A stretch of 19,169 bases of DNA from Stramenopiles sp. TOSAG23-6. Taxonomy: Eukaryota > Sar. Below are positions 1 to 10,890 of the stretch, in pieces. Made by a program: the position numbers and the translations under genes. Below the pieces are notes generated by a model. The model saw only the letters and a list, made by a program, of their open reading frames with translations. It was not told the DNA's origin and ran no database searches. The DNA lies in assembly GCA_900128565.1 (NCBI GenBank), contig LT635991.1, positions 1 through 19,169 on the forward strand. The letters are read 5' to 3'. Each line of letters begins with the position of its first letter. Positions within the stretch are counted from its first letter, which is position 1.

Positions 1-3000
1 CGCCCTCGCCGTAATAGATGTACATGCAAAAGATGTATCAAAAAAAATGATTGAAAAGAAAGTTTGTAAGAAAGAAGATTTTTCATGGATAACTCAATTA
101 CGGTACTATTGGCGCAATGGTGATTGGAAGAATGGGAAAATGGAACAAGTTCAGGGAGACCTTGAAGTCATCATGGTTACTTCTAAAAGACCTTACGCAT
201 ATGAGTATCTTGGTAATTCCTTTCGGTTAGTTATCACACCATTAACAGATAAATGTTATCTTACATTAATGGGTGCAATTGAAATGATTCTAGGTGGATC
301 TCCTGCGGGGCCAGCCGGGACAGGGAAAACAGAAACGGTAAAGGATATGGCGAAGGGTTTGGCAAAACAATGTGTAGTATTCAATTGCTCTGATGGCATG
401 GACTTCAAAATGACTGCCAAATTTTTCAAGGGTTTAGCTTCGTGTGGTGCCTGGTGCTGTTTTGATGAATTCAATCGGATTCTTATAGAAGTTCTTTCGG
501 TTATTGCGCAACAAATTATGACGTTGCAAAATGGTGTCCGAGCCGGACAAACTCGAATTATTTTTGATGAAACGGATATTAAGCTTGATTGGCAATTTGC
601 TGTTTTCATTACTATGAATCCGGGGTATGCAGGTCGAACAGCATTACCAGATAATCTTGCTGCTCTCTTCCGCCCTATCGCAATGATGGTTCCCGACTAC
701 GCTTTAATTGGAGAAATTATGCTTTTTGCCTATGGTTTTAGTAAAGCAAGATCAAATGCACAAAAGATGGTTGCTACATTTCGTCTATGTTCTGAACAGT
801 TATCTTCACAAGACCATTACGACTATGGAATGCGTGCTGTGAAAACGGTAATAGTAGCTGCCGGTAATTTGAAAGGCGAAGAACCAGATGAAGACGAAGA
901 ACTTCTTATGCTTCGTGGCCTTATTGATGTAAATGTGCCCAAATTTCTAAGTCATGACTTACCCTTGTTTGAAGGTATTATGTCTGATTTATTTCCTTCT
1001 AAAAAGAAACCTGAAATTGATTATGGTGCACTACTTGCATGTATAAAAACTGTTTGCAAAACGAAACATTTACAGCAACACCCATGGTTTATTGAAAAGG
1101 TGATTCAACTATATGAGATGATAGTAGTTCGTCATGGGCTTATGGTAGTAGGTCCAACGGGGGGTGGGAAAAGTAGTAATATATTTGTTCTTCAAGGCGC
1201 CCTCACAATGTTAAAAGAGTATGGTGTAGAAGGTAAGCGTTATGAAAAAGTTTCAGTAAAATATATAAATCCAAAAAAAATAACAATGGGGCAACTATAC
1301 GGGAACTTTGATCCAAATACACATGAATGGCGTGACGGAGTTCTAGCAAATATGATTCGTGTGTGTGTTCAACAAGCAGACTCATCTTTGAAATGGGTTC
1401 TATTTGATGGCCCCGTAGATACCTTATGGATCGAGTCAATGAATACAGTTCTCGATGACAATAAAAAACTTTGTCTGAATTCTGGTGAGATGGTTGCTCT
1501 TTCACCAGAAATGACAATGATGTTTGAACCAGCTGATCTGGCAGTGGCATCGCCTGCGACAGTAAGTCGGTGCGGTATGATCTACATGCAACCCCATTCT
1601 CTTGGTTTAGATCCCGCAATTGACTCATGGTTCTCATTACTTCCAAAGAAATTTTCTACCAAAATGAGAATTCGATTGAGAGAACTATTTGATGTGCATT
1701 TGCGAGGCTCCCTTACTTTTCTGCGACGACATGTTAACGAACCCGTGCCGTCTGCTGATAATAATCTTTCTGGGTCCCTCATGCGTTTTTTGGATTGCTT
1801 TTTCCAAAAGTATCGATATAGAAATGGCGAAGAGCCTCCCTCATCTAAAGATATTGCAATCATAGAGTCTCATCTTGATCCAATATTTTTATTTTCATTT
1901 GTTTGGACAATTGGGGCAACATCTGATTATGCAGGTCGTCTCAAATGGGATGGATTTCTACGTTCAATCATGATAGGATCAGGTATGGCACACCATGTGC
2001 CTAGTGAAGGTTTACTTTATGACTACTATTGGGAAACAGAATCTGCAACTTGGCAAAAGTGGATGAAATTATCAAAACCTTATATTCACGACACATTTTC
2101 TGAAATCACCGTAGCAACGACTGATTCAACGCGTTACACGTGGATTCTGGACACTTTGATTAATAACGGCAAACATGTTCTTATGTGTGGACCAACTGGA
2201 ACTGGGAAAACAGTAAATATCAATAAACATTTACAGAGTGGGATGTCGAAGGAATATATACCACTCTGTTTTACATTTTCAGCACAAACTTCAGCAAATC
2301 AAACACAGGATATTATTGATGGTAAATGCGATAAAAGACGCAAAGGTATATTTGGACCAATGATTGGTAAAAAATATATCATATTTGTGGATGATGTAAA
2401 TATGCCTCAGCGTGAAATATTCTTTGCGCAACCTCCAATTGAGCTTCTTCGTCAGTGGCTTTGCTCTAGCGGTTGGTACGACAGGAAAACATTGCGCTGG
2501 AAAACAATAGTTGATTCTCAACTAGTTGTTGCATGTGGACCACCAGGAGGTGGCCGAAATCCAGTGACACCTCGGTTCTTCAGACACTTCAATTACGTAT
2601 CATATACAGCAATGGAAGATGATGTAATGTATACAATTTTCTCAAGTATATTGAAGAATTTCTTAGTAATGGGAAAATTTGACGAGTCCATGCATTATCT
2701 AACTGATGCTATTGTATGGTCGTCAATTGAAGTCTATAACAGAACTGTGAATGAGCTACTACCAACGCCGAGCAAGCCGCACTATACCTTTAATCTTCGA
2801 GATCTTGGGAAAATTTTCCAGGGCCTGTTGATGGCAAATAAGACCAAAGTAGGATCTCAAACACAATTGCTTCGTATGTGGATTCATGAAACTCGGCGTG
2901 TTTTTGTCGATCGCTTAGTCAACACTCACGACAGAACATGGTTTAATGATAAACTGAAAGAAAAAGTATCATCAAGAATGAATATGAAGTGGGCAGACAT

Positions 3001-6000
3001 TGTACCAAATGATCTTTTATTGTTTGGTGATTATATGATTCCTGGAGCTGATCCTAGGGTGTATTGTGAAGTTGTTGATAACGCTACAGTATTACCTATC
3101 GTGGATGAATATCTTGCGGACTACAACGCAGAGACAAAAACTCCAATGAATCTCGTGTTGTTTACAGATGCAATTGAACATGTTAGTCGTATTTCTCGTA
3201 TCATTCGCCAGCCTCAGGGTAATGCGCTATTGTTTGGCGTTGGTGGGTCAGGTCGTCAATCTTTGACACGTCTTGCAACATCAATGTCAGAATACGATTT
3301 ATTTCAAGTAGAAATAGCAAAGGGGTATGGACAGTTTGAATGGCATGAAGATTTGCGTAGTTGTCTTCTCAAGGCTGGAATTGAAGATGTACCTGTCGTG
3401 TTTCTCTTTGTTGATACACAAATAGTTTTCGAAGGAATGCTCGAGGATATTAATAATATATTGAATTCTGGTGATGTTCCTAATTTATACGGTCCTGAAG
3501 AAATGGAACAAATTGTCTCCACATGTCGGATTGAATGCACTAAAAAAAGAATACCACCGACGAAAATTAATATTTATGCCCAATATATAATTCGCGTGCG
3601 CCGGAATATTCACATTGTCATTGCAATGTCACCAATTGGAGATGAGTTTCGCCGGAGATTGAGAATGTTTCCATCGCTCGTGAACTGCTGCACTATAGAC
3701 TGGTTTGATCCATGGCCAGACGAGGTTTTAATATAGTAAGAATGGTGTTGTAGAGTTCTTCAAAACGATTCACCAGAGTGTGTCTACAATATCACAGGAT
3801 TTCTTATCAGAGATTGGAAGATATAATTACGTAACTCCAACGTCATATCTTGAATTGCTTGAAGCGTATAAGAAGACATTAAAGAGAAAACGTATAGAAA
3901 TAGGAAATATGAAATTCAAATTACAGAATGGTTTAGACACAATGGCGAATACCGAAAAAGAAGTCGGGACTTTACAGGCGCAAATCATTAAAATGCGACC
4001 AGTACTTGAAAAAACTAGTGAAGAGGTGAAAGACATGATTGAGGTTATCAAAGTAGATTCTGCTGAGGCAGCGATTACTAAAACAGCAGTAGAGGCAAAA
4101 GAAAAGGAAGCCAAAATTCAAGGTGCGGAAGCTCAAGCTATCGCCGATGACGCACAGAGAGATTTAGACGAAGCACTTCCTGCTCTTGATGAGGCTGTCA
4201 AATGTTTAAGCCTTCTGAAAAAGAGTGACCTAGATGAAGTTAGATCATTGAAAACTCCCCCAAAGGGGGTTAAACTTACTATGGAGGTTGCATGTGTCAT
4301 CTTTGGCATACCTCCAATTCGAGAAAAAGATCCAGAAAATTTAGGTAAAAAAATTAATAATTATTGGGCATCGGCCAAGTCGAAATTACTGCAAAATCCA
4401 AAGAAATTGCTGGAAATGCTTATTGAATACGATAAGGATAACATGGAGGAAGCAACGGTTGAAAAAGTCGCCGTGTATTACAACGATCCTGATTTTACAC
4501 CGAAAAATATCGAAAGGGCATCAAAGGCATGTACCGCAATTTGTATGTGGGCTCGAGCTATGTACAAATATAGTATGGTAGCGAAAGAAGTTGAGCCTAA
4601 AAAGGTTTTACTAGCTGAAGCACAGGCTTCACTAAAGATAACGATGGGGGTGCTAGAGGAAGCTCAAACCAAATTAGCTGCCGTGATGAAAAAGTTAGCT
4701 GGATTAGAAGCTGATCTAAAATCAGCAATGGATAAAAAGAATGATTTGGAAGCTCAGATGAAGCTTGCAACTGATCGTCTTCAACGCGCTGATGTTCTCA
4801 TTGGTGGTTTAGGTGGCGAGAAAGCTCGCTGGAAAGAAACTGTAGGTACTTTGAGTATTGCTTACGATAATCTGATTGGTGACGTACTAGTAGCTTCGGG
4901 TACAATTTCATATCTTGGATGCTTCACCCCCGCATTTAGAAGCCGCACCGTCAAGTTATGGATTGAAGAATTATCAAATCTAAAAGTAGTGCCTTACTCA
5001 CCTGGTGCTTCGATTAGGACTGTATTAGAAGACGCTGTAGAGGTTAGACAATGGATACTCACTGGGCTTCCAACCGATCAACATTCAGTTGAAAACGGTA
5101 TTATAATGTCCTATGCTCGACGTTGGCCATTGTTCATTGATCCTCAACAGCAAGCAAATCGATTTATTCGTAATTTGGGGAAAACGGAATCAGATAATGG
5201 TATAGATTTAACCAAACTTTCTGACCCGAACTTTTTGAGAACACTCGAAAATGGAGTTCGTTTTGGTAAATGGGTATTATTAGAAAATATACTAGAAGAT
5301 TTAGATGCTGCGCTTGAGCCGTTGCTCCAACAACAAAAGTTTAAACAAGGAGGTACAATCATGATAAAGATTGGAGATTCTTCTATACCATATAATGAAT
5401 CCTTCAAATTCTTCATGACAACTAAGCTTCCAAATCCTCATTATCCGCCAGAGGTTTGTGTCAAAGTTACGCTACTCAACTTTACAATTACACCTACAGG
5501 ATTGGAAGACCAATTGTTAGGTGTTGTTGTAGTGAAAGAACGACCAAAGTTAGAAGATCAAAAAAACAAGCTATTAGTATCAAATGCTAAGATGAAAAGA
5601 AAACTAAAGGAAATCGAAGACCATATTTTGAAACTACTTGCCGATAGCACAGGAAATATTCTGGACGACATTGATTTAATTAATGCACTTGCAACATCAA
5701 AAAAAGTATCAGCGGAGATAAAAGAGAAAGTTGTTGAAGCGGTTGAAACAGAAAAGATAATTAATACAGCAAGAGAGAAATACAGACCAGTTGCGTTTCG
5801 TGGTTCACTGTTATATTTCTGTATTTCAAATCTTGCATTAGTTGACCCTATGTACCAATACTCATTACAATGGTTTGTGGCTCTATTTACTAAAGGCATT
5901 AAAGAAACAGAAGTATCAAGGAATGTAGAAGTACGAAAAGCTTCACTCATTGCACATTTTACACTTAAACTTTACATCAATATTTGTCGTTCTCTTTTCG

Positions 6001-8282
6001 AATCCCATAAGTTGATATTTTCGTTTTTGATGACAACAGCTATTCTCAAAGGCAAAAAGGCAATCAATGAGGCAGAATTTAAATTTCTCCTTTTGTCACA
6101 AGCTGAAAGCTCAAGAGATTTGCCAAATCCCGCAAGTGGGTGGATTGTTGCAAGGGCATGGTCAGAGTTGTGTGTGCTTTTTACGCTACCTTCATTTAAG
6201 GGTTTTGATATTGACTTCATTACAAATATTGACTTTTGGCGTGGTTATTTTGACTCTTTAAATCCACACGAGTATTCTTTCCCAGAAAAATGGGATTCAA
6301 TTCTCAATTCATTACAGAAACTTTGTGTATTAAAATGCTTAAGGCCAGACAAGTGCACGGACGCAATTACAAATTATGTTGTTGAACATATGGGGAAACC
6401 ATTCGTTGAGCCCCCACCATTTGACCTCAATGCAGCGTTTAATGACTCATTATGTTTCACCCCTTTGATATTTGTCCTTACTGCGGGTTCAGATCCAACA
6501 AAAATGTTTAATTCGTTTGCACAAGAGATGGATATGGGAAATAAAACAAATGGAATCTCTTTAGGGCAGGGGCAAAACATAATTGCGGAAAAAATGATAC
6601 GTAATGGTATTGAAATGGGTACTTGGGTGTATCTGCAGAATTGTCATCTTTATGTTTCATGGATGACTTCACTAGAGCAACTTTGTGAAAATATTGATCC
6701 TGACACATGTCATCGTAATTTTCGCTTATGGTTGACATCAATGCCTTCGAAGTCATTTCCAGTTGCTATATTACAAAATGGGGTAAAAATGACAGTAGAA
6801 CCTCCGAAAGGATTAAAAGCAAATCTAAAGAATGCGTATTATAAACTTGACAATGAAAAGCTAGATAAAACGAATAAGCCTTTTGAATACAAGAAACTTT
6901 TATGGGCACTTTCTTTCTTTCATGCTCTTGTTCAAGATCGGCGTAAATTTGGTGGATTAGGTTGGAACATACCGTATGAGTTCAATGATACAGATCTAGA
7001 AATTTCAAAATCTCAACTTGAAGCTTTTCTTGAAGCATATGAAGAAACACCTTACACACAGCTTAACTTTCTAATATCTTATATCAACTATGGAGGCCGT
7101 GTTACGGATTATATAGATTTGAGAACTATTGATGTCATCCTACGCGATTTATATGTTTCTGATATAATGAGTGACGATTACAAGTTTTCAAAATCTGGAA
7201 TTTATTATTCCTTACCCGTCGACCCAGATGACCCACATAGAAAGTATATGGAATTTATTGATCAACTGCCTTTAAATCCGGCTCCAGAAGCCTTTGGAAT
7301 GCACGAGAATGCGGCTATAATTTGCGCTGAAACGGAAAGTAAAACAATATTCGATATTGTTGTGAAGCTGCAAGCAAAGAAGGGATCAAGTTCCGGGAAA
7401 TCATATGAAGAAATCCTTGATGAGGCAGCCGAATCTATTCTAGATGCAGTGCCCCCCCCATTTCAGGTCGATGCTGTTAGTATGGAATATCCACTAACTT
7501 ACAATGAATCAATGAATACGGTACTTGTGCAAGAACTTATGCGCTACAATAATATTATCAATGTTATTAGACACGAATTACCAACTCTACGCCGTGCACT
7601 CAAAGGTCTTGTTGTCATGGGAGTTGAACTTGAAGCAACTGGTAATGCGATATTTATGCAGAAGGTACCCCCAAGCTGGGAAGCAGTTGCATATCCTAGT
7701 TTGAAAGCACTAAATGCTTGGAGCGATGAGCTGGGCGAGCGACTGAAATTCCTGCAACGATGGATTGACAATGGTTCACCAGCAGCATACTGGGTACCCG
7801 GATTTTTTTTCCCACAAGCCTTCTTTACAGGAACACTACAGAATTATGCGAGAAAATATATGTTACCTATTGATACTCTTAGTTTTGACTTTATCATGAT
7901 GAAGGAAAATGTTGAAGTTATTGACAAAAAGCCCGATGACGGTTGTTACATTTACGGTTTGTACCTCGAAGGTGCTAGATGGTGTTCTGAGAAGATGACA
8001 CTTGACGACTCAAAACCCAAACAACTTTATACACACGCTCCTAGTATGCATTTAAATCCAGTGAAAGACAGAGAACCACCACAATCAGGTATTTATAGAT
8101 GCCCAGTGTACAAAGAACTTCGAAGAGCCGGAACACTTTCAACAACTGGGCATTCTACAAATTTTATAATGTGGTTTGAAATTCCCGGAGGCCGTGGAGA
8201 TATAAAGAATAATTTGGAGTTACCCGATCAAGATTATTGGATTAAAGCAGGTGTCGCTATGTTCTGCGCATTGAGATATTAA
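1..8282 (+). CDS. DNAH1: Axonemal inner-arm dynein heavy chain, DNAH1-like; 5' partial, with one frame break near 3736
   Basis: This is a force-generating ATPase of the axoneme. The frame is open back to base 2, so the tail and most of the linker lie upstream of the window. Counting from the Met at 47, AAA1 has a P-loop GPAGTGKTET (88-97), Walker B CFDEFNRI and sensor FITMNPGYAGR. AAA2 has GPTGGGKS (369-376). AAA3 has GPTGTGKT (715-722) and FVDDVNMPQ (780-788). AAA4 has GVGGSGRQS (about 1064) and FVDTQ. After a break at about 3725-3753 a second frame carries stalk coiled coil 1 (about 3861-4215), the microtubule-binding domain (about 4220-4540), coiled coil 2, AAA5, AAA6 and the C-terminal domain, ending in TAA. 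RAGTLSTTGHSTN and the end WIKAGVAMFCALRY resemble DNAH1 more than DNAH3/7/12, as I remember those families. Subfamily assignment is likely but not proven. No other stop interrupts about 8.2 kb, so the gene looks under selection. Confidence 0.93.
3725..3753 (+). other. Frame break with apparent loss of about 20 codons inside the dynein gene
   Basis: The first dynein frame reads TIDWFDPWPDEVLI and stops at TAG 3734-3736. The second frame opens at 3732 and resumes with NGVVEFFKTIHQSV. Other axonemal dyneins have roughly 20 residues between these blocks (a VA-x-x-FL type helix between AAA4 and the stalk). The segment is therefore missing and the frame shifts by one. A GTAAGA that could be a splice donor lies at 3736, and a TTGTAG ends at 3753, but that 18-base interval would not restore the frame. 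A deletion, either real or from assembly, is the simplest reading. Confidence 0.8.
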
Positions 8283-8483
8283 TGTATTTTTATACTCATA
8301 CTGCTATTAATGCAAAAAAAAATAGAGATTTAAAAAATAAAAATCCAAATTTATTTCAATCAAACTTTTTTTGATGAAAATATTTACTGGTACCGTAGTG
8401 CAATAAAATTCCTTTATATATTTTTTCATCATAGAAACAAAAATATTATTCTTTCTGGGTAAGAAATGTGTACAAAGATTCAA
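8283..8483. other. Convergent 3' intergenic spacer, dynein / oxygenase
   Basis: About 200 bp of AT-rich DNA lies between two converging stop codons. It contains several A-rich runs, including AAATAAAAAT-like stretches near 8330-8345, that could serve as polyadenylation signals. I see no ORF, RNA gene or strong repeat. Confidence 0.5.
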
Positions 8484-10587
8484 TCAATCATTCCATTGTG
8501 TACCTGCGTCAACTTGGAGCATACTCGCAAGCTCCATAGTCTGTCTATAGACTACAAAACCTCCTGGTTGATCACCCGATGGTTTAATACATTGTTCAAT
8601 CGTATCCTTACATTTACTTTCAGTTGCCTCGAGATTATCATCACTATTTTCAATACCCTGTAATTTAGTTAAAGGATTATTATTAAGACTCTTCTGTACA
8701 GCATGTATCCTATTTTTTTTTTCTTTTTCATTTATTTGAGCCCCTCCTGAGGAACCACATTTGTATGTTTTACAATATTCCTGAATATATTTACCGTATT
8801 CGAAATTTTCTANATACAAAAATAATACTAAAATAATTCTTGTTCCTTTTGTTATTGGAAATCCAGCGTGACGCAACGGACCAGCAAAAAGAACAGCTTG
8901 TCCAATTTCAGCTTTTATTACTTTTCCATCAGGCCCCAACGCCTCAAACCAAGTCCCTCCACCCTCAAAATTTGAGTTCAGCGATACAGTGAAACTCATC
9001 GATGATGTATCACAGTGCTCAGGAAGAGACATGGACTTATCACATTCATCATACCGAACAATAAATGCATCATGAACTCGTAATCGATTTGAAGGAGACG
9101 TCCCATCCGCAAGTATTGGGAATGCTGCAGCAACCATAGGATATAACCTTGAATGTAATAGTTCTAATAACCACGAGCTCAATTTTGGTATATCTTCAAC
9201 CGCAATATCAGTAGTCTTTACACTAGATTGTCTCACTGTAGGCCATTTATCATTTTTCTCAACTTTTATATATTGATTAACTTCTTCTAATACATTATCA
9301 CACTCTTCTTTGGTAAGTAGGGAACTCTTACTCCTAAAGACGACTCGTTTACCTTGAGCACTTTTGTTGAATAATGATAGTGCCGGCGTTTGGTTAAAAT
9401 GAGAAGAGTGAACTTCAAAAGAGTCTAAATCACATTCCACATCAAATACACCATTACCATGCGCACCCTGACCAATTAAATGACTACCAGTATAAACATT
9501 ACTACAGTCAGCGACTACGAAGGAGTCCCAACAATCGCGTTTTTTTGCTTGGCGTTTTAAACGCGGACATGAAGTTATTGCTTTATGCCCATTTGTCCAA
9601 GCATTGTATGCCGCTGTATGATTGTCACTATGGATATTTACCCATCCTGCGAGATAATGTATTGTGAAAAATATACGAAATTAGAAATTCGTTAGGTACA
9701 AAATTGGGTACAAAAACAAATTGAAACTCATGATGAAAACATACATATGCTTCAGCTGCGTCCTTAAGAGACACAAAATTCCCATCGGGCTTTGTTTTCC
9801 ATCTCAAAAAAGCATCACAAACAAATTGACACATTTTCAATGCCTCCTGTTTTTTGTTCGCACGAAACAAAATTTTAGCAAGCGAAATTGTAAAAGCTGA
9901 GTTATACTGAGGAAATTCGTTTATCGCAGATTTCAAGCAAGCAATTGCCTCGTCTTGGCGGGACAATCCATCTAAAGCAGCAGCATATGTTATGTACACT
10001 GATTTTGCCGTACAAGAGTCATCTTTTTCCCATATAGAACACTTTATCATTTGGCGACAAAGATAAACGTCGTCAGCATATTTTTTCTTCAGTTTTATGA
10101 TAGCAATGTCTTCTATAGATATACCATCAGCTAGTAGCATTTTAGCTTCACGATTTGCAATATTTTCATACGCAATATCAGCGTCTATTACACCATCGGT
10201 GTTTTGCATTTGTATAGCGTCAAAGGTTTGTGGTACTACACGCGGTTGTGGTAATTGTTGAGGCAAAACTGAATGTCTCGTAGAAGTAGTGAGAGCTATA
10301 CCCTTTTCTTTGATATCTTTCGAAATTTGAGCATTTATTCCCTCTCCATTTTCATCGCTCTGAAAAAATACACTTTTTAGTCTATTCGCTGCAATGTGTG
10401 TTAATGGAATAGATCCTGTATCTGATTTTAAATAGTCTAAAACATTGCAACGTGATGGACACTTCTTTGTAGCATTTTCGGCTGAAGAGCTAGATAAAGC
10501 TACGGTAGAGAGAGATCCTTCTTCTCCTGAATCAGCTGATACATCGCCAAACAACAATGTAAAGTTATCAGTCCGTTCTTTATCCAT
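8484..10587 (-). CDS. TPR-containing 2-oxoglutarate/Fe(II) oxygenase, prolyl-4-hydroxylase-like, in two frames
   Basis: The gene starts at ATG 10587 and its 5' part runs through residue Tyr281 (codon 9745-9747). After a low-complexity N-terminus come TPR-like helices at residues about 196-229 and 230-263. The 3' part is in another frame, open from 9680 down to TGA at 8484-8486. It begins with GWVNIHSDNHTAAYNAW, which fits the end of another TPR. It then carries the oxygenase fold: iron ligands HxD (EHCD, His codon 9015-9017 and Asp 9009-9011), GGGTWFE, distal His in RHAG (8868-8870), and Arg in TRIILV (8838-8840) for the 2-oxoglutarate carboxylate. All catalytic residues are present. Such enzymes hydroxylate protein side chains, often proline; the substrate here is unknown. 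One ambiguous base at 8813 leaves one residue unresolved. The frames join across a likely intron, but not cleanly. No signal peptide is evident, which argues against a collagen-type ER enzyme. These could be two genes, but the split TPR argues for one. Confidence 0.75.
9647..9744 (-). other. Probable 98-nt intron in the TPR-oxygenase gene; splicing leaves the frame off by one
   Basis: On the minus strand a good donor, GTATGT, starts at 9744. Branch-point-like CTAAC and CTAAT follow, then a T-rich tract and an acceptor CTCGCAG ending at 9647. Sequence on both sides codes for parts of one TPR motif. However, the donor is phase 0 while the downstream frame needs phase 1, and direct joining reads GAT GGG TAA. 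A one-base error or real indel near the junction, or a different donor, is needed to connect the exons. Confidence 0.5.
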
Positions 10588-10781
10588 ATTTATTTAAGTT
10601 CATTCATCTAATATTTACGTTTTAGGGAAGAAAGCATTAATTAAGGTGATTAAGGTTTGTTGTAAGTCAAAGTCAAACTCAAACATTTCCATATTCAGCT
10701 GAACTTTAATTGACACCCGGTAACAAAAGGTTTTTCGATATTTCGTGCTCCGACTAGTGCCTTTTCTTATGGGTACCTGTA

Positions 10782-10806
10782 AGAACTTTCTTTACGAACG
10801 TTCTTC
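10782..10806. promoter_or_regulatory. Paired heat-shock-element-like palindromes
   Basis: GAActTTC at 10783-10790 and GAAcgTTC at 10796-10803 are followed by a further TTC at 10804-10806. GAAnnTTC is the core dimer of heat shock factor sites. The two dimers are separated by five bases and so are not in perfect 5-bp phase with each other. A third copy lies at 10874-10881. Confidence 0.4.
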
Positions 10807-10873
10807 TTGACGTTGTTATGCAAATACAAGTGTACTACACATTTCTTTTTCCAGGACTTGAACAATTCATTCA

Positions 10874-10881
10874 GAAAGTTC
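10874..10881. promoter_or_regulatory. Third GAAnnTTC palindrome, just upstream of the start codon
   Basis: GAAagTTC lies 9 bases before the ATG at 10891, so it is in the 5' untranslated region or at the transcription start. It matches the same core as the pair at 10783-10803. Confidence 0.3.
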
Positions 10882-10890
10882 CTGTATAAA

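Larger units (their letters stand above)
10588..10890. promoter_or_regulatory. Divergent promoter region between the TPR-oxygenase and basic-protein genes
   Basis: These 303 bp lie between two divergent start codons and have no ORF of note. They hold three perfect GAAnnTTC palindromes (listed separately) on the side nearer the plus-strand gene. A run of related TCAAA-type repeats (AGTCAAAGTCAAACTCAAAC) lies near 10665-10684. A bidirectional promoter is the likely function, by position. No TATA box is clearly placed. Confidence 0.5.

Noticed and set aside
256-609. Antisense ORFs within the dynein and other genes
   Set aside because: They lie opposite strongly conserved coding sequence, resemble no family and are shadows of the real frames.
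3725-3740. A 16-nt GT...AG segment that would restore the dynein frame
   Set aside because: 16 nt is far shorter than the other introns seen here, and about 20 conserved residues would still be missing, so a deletion explains more.
7452-7459. Run of eight C in the dynein gene as a possible frameshift site
   Set aside because: The frame stays open and conserved on both sides (DAVPPPFQVDAV), so no shift is needed.
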